Source: Ichthyophonus hoferi (lineage: Eukaryota > Opisthokonta > Ichthyosporea > Ichthyophonida > Ichthyophonidae). Taken from it: a stretch of 29,803 nt of DNA. Of this stretch, positions 22,058 through 29,803 are shown piece by piece; the first letter of the stretch is position 1; each line of letters starts with the position of its first letter. Below the pieces are notes generated by a model, which had not been told where the DNA came from, made no database searches, and worked only from the letters and a program-made list of their open reading frames with translations. Both the position numbers and the translations under genes were made by a program. The stretch lies in NCBI GenBank assembly GCA_002751075.1, contig NAOQ01000234.1:1-29803 (forward strand), in the 5' to 3' direction.

Positions 22058-23880
22058 ATGGCAGATGTAGATGCTAGTGGTAGATTAAAATTAGCGTCAA
22101 ATCCAGACTTGAAACGTATTTCTTTCCCTGACTTTGACTCAAAGGATTCCTCTACCAACCCCTTCTATGACGATAGCGAGACTAACGTTGATTCTATATC
22201 TAATAAGAGCATTGAGCATGTAGAGGATTGGCCAGGTCATCGTTACCTACCCGCTCTCATGCATTTTGACTTTATACTGTCAGGGAAGGTCCCTCTGGCC
22301 TTGGCACCCTCCCTTATCTGGTGAGTGGAACATGGTGCACACCAAACAATATTCCCTGCTTTTTGAAGTGGAATGACATACACCATATAGAGATACACAT
22401 AAATGGAGGCCAGACACACAAAATTTAAACAATACCCTTTGGTACGTACCAATGGCTTAGGGTTTTACAGGGCAGATCGGTACCTACACGGACAACCTGC
22501 ATTTTTATACACATGGATATTTTAATTGCTACTTTTTTCTGTATTTCTACTATTTTATCATTATGACATTAAGAAATCAAATCCTTCTTCTTACCATATT
22601 TGTATTTCATTTTTTGTGTCGTTAACTTAAGTATCTACAATTGAGACAATTGTATGTCAGGTCTGATCTGTATTAAAGATCTCCTGTATGGATTACCTAG
22701 ATATAGTAGAATATGCTTATATCATAGTACATATTTATACTATCAAAAGTATGCAGTACGTCACTTTATATTATACCACTTCTATATCTATATGGTGCAA
22801 TTACCTTCAATACCTATATGCAAGATTGCCCCTCCTTTCCCTCCCTCCTCGACCAATAAATATTGATATTCATACGCCTCTATATGCATATACCACTCAC
22901 TTTCTAACTATATTCATATTAGTCCTGTCACTATCTACCCTTAACATATCTTTACTTTTCACAGTATATTGAGAGAAACAAAGGCCTTGTTAGAGAAGGA
23001 GCGAGCCGAATTACAGAAACAATATGAAGCAGAGAATGCAAAAATTAATAAAGAGTACCAAGCGGGAGCCAGGGAGATAAGGCCCTGGGGTGGATTGCAA
23101 AATGGATATCTATGGATGTCAAAGATGGTTGGCTATGAGGATGAGACAGCTGCCAAGAAACAGGTAGGATAAGGGTGGGTGGAGGGAAACTAAGGGGTTC
23201 AAATTAGAGCATCTCCTGCCTTGCCTGCCTTGAGTCAATTGAGCATTTCACCAAAACAGTTGTGATTATTCCTTGTGAAAAGATAAAACCTATAGGTACA
23301 GTATGTGATCTTTGTTACTACATTACTAGTGTTGGCCAATAACCAATCACTTGCCTCCTTTTAGTATGGGTAGGTTTACCATAGTGCCCTACTACTGGCT
23401 ATTTATTTATATATATCTCCTCACCAATAGGAAGAAGACAAGGCCCGGCTAGCTATACTGAATTCTGAGTGCTGTGAAAGGTTCTACACTATGAGGGCCT
23501 GGGTCTATGATAAGAAACTATACACTGAGCGGGCCATCCTCCAGGACTTTCAGAGGGGAGAAATGACAGGATTGCTTGAGTATGAAATTTCAGAGGCAGA
23601 GGCAATGAAGCAAAGACAACAGACTGAGACACGGAGAACAGAGAGAAAGATCAACGGGATAAAGGGGGCATGGTTGGCATGGGATAGGGAGGAGGATGAG
23701 AGGCGGTGTGTGGAGATGAGCAATGAAATGAAGAAACGGCATATACAGGAGAACCTAGATCTAGGGCTTCAGCAAGGCCTCAGAAGGGAGGGCATAGCGA
23801 ACTTCCACCACCAACAGATGGAACTATTAGAAACGTTTTACAATCAACAGAAGGAAAGGAAGATCAACGCCACCGCCTGA
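22058..23880 (+). CDS. Unrecognised charged coiled-coil protein
   Basis: Three exons, 22058-22320, 22965-23163 and 23431-23880, joined at GTGAGT...ACAG and GTAGGA...ATAG with compatible phases (2, then 0), give 303 residues. The ATG sits in a good context (ATCATGG). Residues 1-70 are acidic, Ser/Asp-rich and probably disordered, with an NPF motif in STNPFYDD. A more hydrophobic patch follows (about residues 70-88). Residues 90-130 are heptad-like (LLEKERAELQKQYEAENAKI). Next comes a Trp/Gly segment (RPWGGLQNGYLWMSKMVGYE). The rest is a long helical Glu/Lys/Arg/Gln-rich region with aromatic positions (RAWVYDKKLY, AWLAWDREED) ending KERKINATA. I do not recognise the family. Tight splice phases and open exons make a real gene likely. 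Its 3' end converges on the formin gene. Confidence 0.75.
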
Positions 23881-24497
23881 CACTAGGTGTTTAATAGAGG
23901 CCCACCCAGGCTACATTATATTCTTTACTTCAAATTTAATTACGAATTTTCATATTATCTTTTTTTATTATTGTACATACATATACCCGAGGCCTGCCCG
24001 TGGCTTAAAAGCTATCAGACAAAGCAAGAGAACAGAGAGATGGCCCAGGCAGGGTCACACCTCTCCTATAATGACATTGGTGTTATTACAAGCCCATCGT
24101 AGAGTGATATATAAACCTACGGCTTATCGAAAGAATACCTGATCACGATCGCATCACAGAGCGTATCGCCTCATCCAATAACACCCTGCTGGGTCGTTAC
24201 AATAAAGCTACAGTCTAATAAACTGCTGCCATAAAACCTGTACAATAGACTCATCTTTTATCTTTCAGTATATCTCATTGTGCCCTGACAAAGCTTGGCA
24301 AGAGACTATCATTATTACGTCCTTTGTCCTCCTAGAGGGAGAGGCAATGCATTAGTGATTAATACTATATATATATATATATGTAGCACATGCTGTAGAC
24401 CCACCTTCTCTATTGCACCAACACCTAATGATAATATACCCTCATATGGTATCTAATCGAGTACATATTGACCCTTACGGTAAATCACAACTCACCC
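23881..24497. other. Short convergent spacer
   Basis: The 3' flanks of the coiled-coil gene and the formin meet here. It holds a (TA) microsatellite and no supported exon. A minus-strand acceptor near 24165 followed by a very short open stretch is an alternative last formin exon, but it is weak. Confidence 0.4.
24366..24382. repeat. (TA)n microsatellite
   Basis: A 17-bp TA run in the spacer downstream of the formin. Confidence 0.9.
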
Positions 24498-24509
24498 CTA
24501 ATCCAATCT
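24498..24509 (-). CDS. Candidate last codons of the formin
   Basis: After the DAD-like exon (phase 0 donor GTAAGT), the next minus-strand acceptor preceded by pyrimidines (CTGTTATAG) opens codons R-L-D and then TAG. This would end the protein GNAFTRLD. It is short, so chance is a real possibility. It would leave no basic patch after the DAD. Confidence 0.35.
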   Translation of the reverse strand, partial: RLD

Positions 24510-24684
24510 CTATAACAGGCGAGTATAGGGGGAACAAGGTCACATGAGACTTTGGGAGAGCGGAAGAGAGATGATGTAGTATATAGAGAGATAGATTTAT
24601 AATAGAGAGATAGAGAGATAAGATACAGGTAGAGAATAGGAAGACATCAAAAAAAAATATGGTAAAGAACATTCAAGCACTTAC

Positions 24685-27600
24685 AGTGAACGCATTTCCA
24701 GTACGGAGAGCCGCAAGAATGTCACCAACTTCAGGTTGTTTTGTTGGCTTCGCACGCTGTTACAGGTGATATTAGATTAGCAGAGGGAGAAGGCGAAGAA
24801 AAAGGAAAAGGAGAGGTAGAGGGAGAGGGAAAGGGAGGGAGAGACAGAGAGCACACCAACACTTACCCCTCTCTGTTGTATTCTCTTGGCCTCGGCAGCA
24901 CGGCGGGCTGCAGTTGCTTCCTCTCTCCTCTTTAATCTCTCAATCTGCTTCTCACGGGCCAGATTCTCCTCATCAGCAGCTTGTATTTGACGACTGGAGG
25001 AGGGGAGGGCAAAGGGTGTGTGATGGTTAGGATGGGGTGAGAATACACACAGGGAGGGGACCTCAAAACCACAACAACCTTTCGTATCCTTATTAATATA
25101 TTAATATAGCTAGTGGCCCTCCCATGCAGACCAGCCCACAGTGCCATCTCATACTACCTCTATATTACCTCTCTTCACACACACTCCTGCACCTACCAGA
25201 ATGTCGAGAATATGCTGAAGAATTCGTCAACTGTAGTGGTGAGGGTATCGTAGGCATAGAACTTCATGGCGGACTTGAGATTCTGGAAAAGATAGTATAG
25301 TCAGTAAGTGATAGAGATAGAGTGTAGGCAGTAATATGATAAGGATAGGTAGAGGTCATGCGGCTGGTTGCAAAAGGCAGAGCGATAGAGAGCACGAGAC
25401 AAAGAGAGTAGGGTAAAGAGGAGGGAGGAAAGGTATGTTAGGCGTAAAGGCAGGAGCATACCTACCTACATATACATGCATTACAATATACATAGAGTAC
25501 AGTAAACATAGAGTATAATAACACTACCCCAATATACACCCCACCCATCCTACCGTCATCATCTTCTCGAATTCAGCCTGCACCTCTTGGAACTGAACAA
25601 TAGCTTTATCATGGAAGTGCTCATATTTAGATTTGAAGAAATCTCCTTCCGCATACAGTGCATGATTGTCCAATTCCTATAGAAAGAGAGAGATAAGATA
25701 GGATATGAGAGGGAGAGAAAGATAGGATAGGAGAGGGAGAGAAAGATAGGCTATGAAGGGCAGATGAGAATAGGAGAGTAGTGGTGGTGTTAGCAATAGG
25801 AGAGAGATATGGAGTGTGATACAGGCATGTAGTAAATAGTATTATAGGAATAGAACCAAAGAAGAAAGAGGCACCGAGTCAGGCTATAGGGTGTGGAAAA
25901 GGGTTTATTTGAGAGCAAAGTAAAGTAAGCGAAAGAATAGCCAGGGGTTTATTAAGCAATAAGATAATCTAAGATACTATACATCTGGGAGGTCGATAGG
26001 AAGAGAATGTACTTACATTCTTAAGTTGAGCCAAGTTAGTACCAATATCTTTCATGTCGCTCTGTAGAACTTGCATCTGTACCTTGGCTGCCGACTCACC
26101 TGTATATGTTTGTGTTAGTGAGAGGGAGACTATCTGACTGCTATCTGCATACCTACATAACCTATGTCCACCTTGCTGCAGGGCCTGACCCAGTGCAATA
26201 AAAAAGGTAAATAGAGAGAGGAATAAAACAGACTCAGGGAAAGATAGCCAGGATAAACATAAATTATGGGTAGAGCAGGGGAGATAGGATACAGGGTAGA
26301 GGGTATAGGGTAGATGACTTACAATGCTGAAGATCTTTGCCAAATTCTAGCAGGTGGGGGGCCTTGGTTCTCATTACCTGCCATTGGTCAGAGTGTAATT
26401 AGCTTCCACCCATTGGCTAGATATACCATGTTTAGAGATAAGCCACAACAAATAACCAAATGCCAATAAACAGTAGAATAAAAAAGCTTAAAGCAAGAAA
26501 GAGATTAGTACAAAGCTATAATAGCCATCACAAGATATAGCATATAGCTGTAACAGAGGGGCGAGAGATTTTTACATCGGCCAGGTAGTTGTTTAGAGTC
26601 TGCTTGTTGTCGGCAGTCTTGGTGTTGCCAAGAGAGGGAAGGAAGTCCAATTTGAAGCCTCCCACAGAGCCCACACTAGCAATACTACAGTTCATGTAGT
26701 TACCTGTACCCAATCATATCAGTTGCCTGCCTACTGTCCCTGCAACCACCAATCATCTTCTATATTTAAAGGTACAGGGCGCCAATTACATCCTCCCACC
26801 TCCACCAAGTCTATATATACAGGCATTAATGACTGGTTCTCTAAGAATACCTACCAATCATCAGCAGCATGGAGAGTACATCCTTGAGGTTCATACTAGA
26901 CATCACCTATACACCCCCCGGTTAAAACTCCCTGGGGTTATGAGGGCAACATACAGGCCTCTATTATCTCTATCTATATAGGAGAGAGGGACAGACAGGC
27001 AGGGGTAGATATGCATGGTCTAGGTCTACAGCAGCTAAAAGAGAGTGGCGGAAATAAAACAGTAGGAGAAAAGGGAGGAGAGAGAGAGAGGTAGGAATAT
27101 AACTTTAAAAGAGGGGGGAGGGGAGAGTGAGGTACCTCTTGGGAGGCTAAATTGATGTTAGATATCCATTCCATCACCAAGGCCACACTACTGTCGAATG
27201 AACGCTGTAGGGAACATTACATTACATAAGAAATTAGAGGCTTAGTCAATCATTAATAGATATATCATCAGCACATAGACCCTTGGATGCAGTGGCTGTG
27301 AGTGGAGCAAGTATATGAAATGATGTCACATAGGCCACGTGTACATATAAAGTTATCTGATTGGTGGGCCACTAGGGTCGGAACTTACCCTGAGAATCAT
27401 GAATTTGAGTCGTTGCTCAAATCGAGGCACCTCTGTTCAATTAGGTTACAATAGTACGTATTAATGATTGGTCAATCTTAGTTGGGGCCAACAAAATACG
27501 AAAATGCTGAAATATGGAGAGGGAGAAGGACAGCGAGCCAAAGAACAAACCAAGAAATACAAGGTAAAAAAAGAGCTGGACCAATCATATGACCTGTAGG

Positions 27601-29803
27601 CCATTATCAGGTACAGTTATTGGCTACTGATAACGTCATTCAGATAAGAGATAGTGTGTGCATCCATATAGAGGGGCTGAGAGGACACTATATAATCCTA
27701 TACAGACTCTACCTACCCAGCACCATGTGTAGCACAAAGCGGTCGGCCACACACAAGGCAGAGCGATCGCCTGCAGTGAAGTAAGGAGGGGGTTAGTCCA
27801 CCAGGTGTCTAATAGGTGTCTAATCATAGTCACTGGGAGGCCATCAGGCCTGCCACCAGGCCCAATACGTCATACCTACATCAGACACACCAATAGAACG
27901 CACACACTACGCATCAAGCAGATGCATCGTATACTTTACTAACCCTTAAAGTCTACTAGCATTTGGCGTTCTTCAGCACTTGGTTGATACCTGGTGGAGG
28001 GTAAGGGTAGGGCGGTAAGGTGGATGCAGGTGGATAATGAGTGAAAATATATCATTATATATAGACAGGGGAGAGAAACTGTCAAAGCAGAGCACTGGTA
28101 AACGATAGAAACAAGAGTATTCGCGAAAGACTGAATGAGGCCGAAAGGTAAATATAGAAGGGAATGATTGGATATACCATAGGGGTGGGACCTTGACCAG
28201 TGCTGTGTTACATATATATTAATCAATGAGTTATGCTCTTACCTCTCTAACATCATCAGGATCTGCTGGGTGATATCCGGGTGGTCGTCCTCATCACAGC
28301 GTAGGAGTCTATCTGTATATAGGTAGGCCCTGTTAGTACAGAGAGGACACTACTCTATAGGTAGGACACTGTAGGTGGGACCGTTATTACATACATACTT
28401 TCATGGCGCCCAATCATAAGATGATTTATCAAAATAAACCAATAATGCACGAGTCCAACATGCAGTACTTACCTCTGAACCAATCCAGACTGTGGGTTGA
28501 CATCAATCGGTTCAGCAAAATGGCAAGGTTATGAGTTTTCTTGCTCTAAAATGGGAGGAGGCCATTGGTTAGATATATATTATAATGAGAGGGCCCATAG
28601 AGAATCATGATGTATTATGTAATCAGATGGTCCAGGTCTTCACATGTATATGTAAGCAATACAATCACATCAATACAATCCACTCGGCCAATCACAGCCT
28701 ATCGCATGCGGATTATATGCCAACCAATAGCGGGCGGGGAGCAGAGAGATCCTCTCCTACAACCCTATAACATACATCCATAATATACACGTCCAATTTC
28801 TTCCTGACGGGCAGGGGCATGTCGTCCAGGTCTTGGGCTACTCTCTTGACACAGAAGGCATTCTCCAGGGCCCTGTAGCCCGTAGATACAGCCATTAAAT
28901 ACCCATATCCCACGGTCATATCCAATAACCCCGCCCACCCATGGTCTACCTATGACTCTACATGCTCTACCCCCTCGGTCTACGTAACAGGTAAGTACTA
29001 TTAAGGCAGGCCAACACCTTGTCAGGCAGATAGCCCCTGGTAGCGTCTGTACCACCATATAGGTAGAGATCACTACTAGAGGTATACTACCATATAGATA
29101 GATATCACTACTACACTACTAGAGGTATGCCCATGCTACAGGGAGGTAGCTTACTTCCAGTCTAAGATGTCTATGTATTTCTCTTCCTTAGAGTTCTCCC
29201 AAATAGTTCCCTTCACGTTACGATCCATGACCTGTATGCATGTCTACTGTTAGCTCTCTCTCTCGCCACCTCGTTGCATGAGGGTAGTTATAACCAATCA
29301 TTATCTTAATTTTTTGTTCATTTTTATGATATCACACAGGCTAATAACCAAGGCCATGCACTAAAAACCCTGCTGACGGTATTAAACAGGCCCTGGTGGA
29401 CTCTACCTTGTTCCAATTTAGACGTCTCAGTTGTACCTCAGGAACGATAGAGTAGGCCTTCTTGGAGGAGGCAGATGCTGTATGGGTAGATCAATAAATA
29501 AGATAGTATGACAGTAAATAAAATAGTAGGCGTAAGATAGTAAATAGGATAGTATGACAGTCTGGTTGTCCTACCACTAACCACTAATATACTTTAAAAA
29601 AAATGGCACAAAGCAGTGACAAACATGAAGATACAAGTCAATAGAAAGAACAAAGAAAGAACACTGGTAATATTACATCTGAACTGTGCAAGGGCTGGAG
29701 GTGGTGGTGGAGGAGGGTTGGGTCCGCCACCAGGAGGAGGAGGAGGTCCACCACCAGGAGGAGGAGGAGGGGGAGGTGGTCCACCACCCGGAGGGGGAGG
29801 AGG
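24685..29803 (-). CDS. DIAPH-like: Diaphanous-type formin, C-terminal half (partial)
   Basis: Eighteen exons (minus strand): 29803-29677, 29477-29407, 29231-29155, 28872-28776, 28545-28473, 28312-28243, 27990-27944, 27770-27717, 27432-27389, 27204-27136, 26906-26855, 26703-26576, 26377-26323, 26099-26017, 25676-25554, 25282-25197, 24993-24867, 24756-24685. All phases match, giving 485 codons. Residues 1-36 are FH1: proline runs of 5, 8, 5 and 7 split by GGG, which bind profilin-actin. FH2, the actin-nucleating dimer, starts VPEVQLRRLNWNK, very close to the mDia PEVQLRR-NW-K motif. The actin-contact Ile (NLAIL, residue 133) and the Lys in NTKTADNK (residues 286-293) are kept, as is GNYMN (261-265). 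A basic/acidic helix (about 420-461) precedes GDILAALRTGNAF (472-484), a DAD-like autoinhibitory motif. The GTPase-binding N-terminal half is off-window; the last exon is uncertain. Confidence 0.92.
25697..25756 (+). repeat. 24-bp purine tandem repeat in a formin intron
   Basis: About two and a half copies of a 24-bp GA-rich unit (GATAGGATATGAGAGGGAGA plus GAAA). On the transcribed strand this is CT-rich. Confidence 0.75.
29053..29130 (+). repeat. Tandem duplication of about 40 bp in a formin intron
   Basis: ACCATATAG, a GATAGA-like tract, ATCACTACTA and CTAGAGGTAT recur in the same order in two adjacent blocks within the intron between the third and fourth visible exons. Confidence 0.7.
29490..29562 (+). 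repeat. Short AT-rich repeats in a formin intron
   Basis: AATAAATAAGATAGTATGACAG and close variants (TAAATAGGATAGTATGACAG) recur within about 70 bp, next to the exon that begins FH2. Confidence 0.6.

Noticed and set aside
24741-24935. Glu/Gly-rich plus-strand open frame
   Set aside because: It is antisense to two formin exons and a GA-rich intron between them.
1-29803. Transposons, retroelements, CRISPR arrays, rRNA or tRNA genes
   Set aside because: I looked for reverse-transcriptase, integrase or transposase motifs, terminal repeats, regular spacer arrays and cloverleaf boxes, and saw none that stand up.

Overview
This is a nuclear window from a compact, intron-rich animal genome. All the recognisable proteins are metazoan-type (PDSS2, COX5A, a neugrin-like protein, a diaphanous formin). 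Genes are cut into many small exons with GT-AG introns, often 60-300 bp long. Non-coding DNA is AT-rich, with CT/GA-rich introns. A sponge or other early-branching animal is my best guess, but this is inference from gene style, not from a species-specific marker.

Layout. At 1-325 (minus) is the first part of an unrecognised secreted protein with a signal peptide followed by Pro/Lys/Thr/Trp repeats, running off the left edge. A gene-poor AT-rich stretch follows. PDSS2, the non-catalytic subunit of decaprenyl-diphosphate synthase for ubiquinone, occupies 10051-3942 (minus) in ten exons that join to 399 codons plus a stop, including one GC-AG intron. After a 2.8-kb divergent spacer comes COX5A (plus; firm exons 14006-14250 and 14806-14910, with a possible presequence exon at 12868-12988). 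At 20252-17181 (minus) lies a six-exon, 297-residue neugrin/Rrg9-like mitochondrial protein. At 22058-23880 (plus) is an unrecognised 303-residue charged coiled-coil protein in three exons. From 29803 to 24685 (minus) runs the C-terminal half of a diaphanous-type formin: poly-proline FH1, complete FH2 and a DAD-like motif in 18 small exons, with its N-terminal half beyond the right edge.

How they fit together. Three consecutive genes (PDSS2, COX5A, neugrin-like) are nuclear genes for mitochondrial respiration: ubiquinone synthesis, complex IV, and probably mitochondrial rRNA or translation. The coiled-coil gene and the formin converge tail to tail. No rRNA, tRNA, CRISPR array or recognisable transposon or retroelement was seen. 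Repeats are limited to minisatellites and microsatellites. The heptamer CCAATCA (either strand), often extended to CCAATCAT, is strikingly frequent in introns and spacers.

Splice sites were assigned by eye from reading frame, GT/AG signals and remembered family sequences. Exon ends are firm where phase and homology agree, and uncertain where stated.
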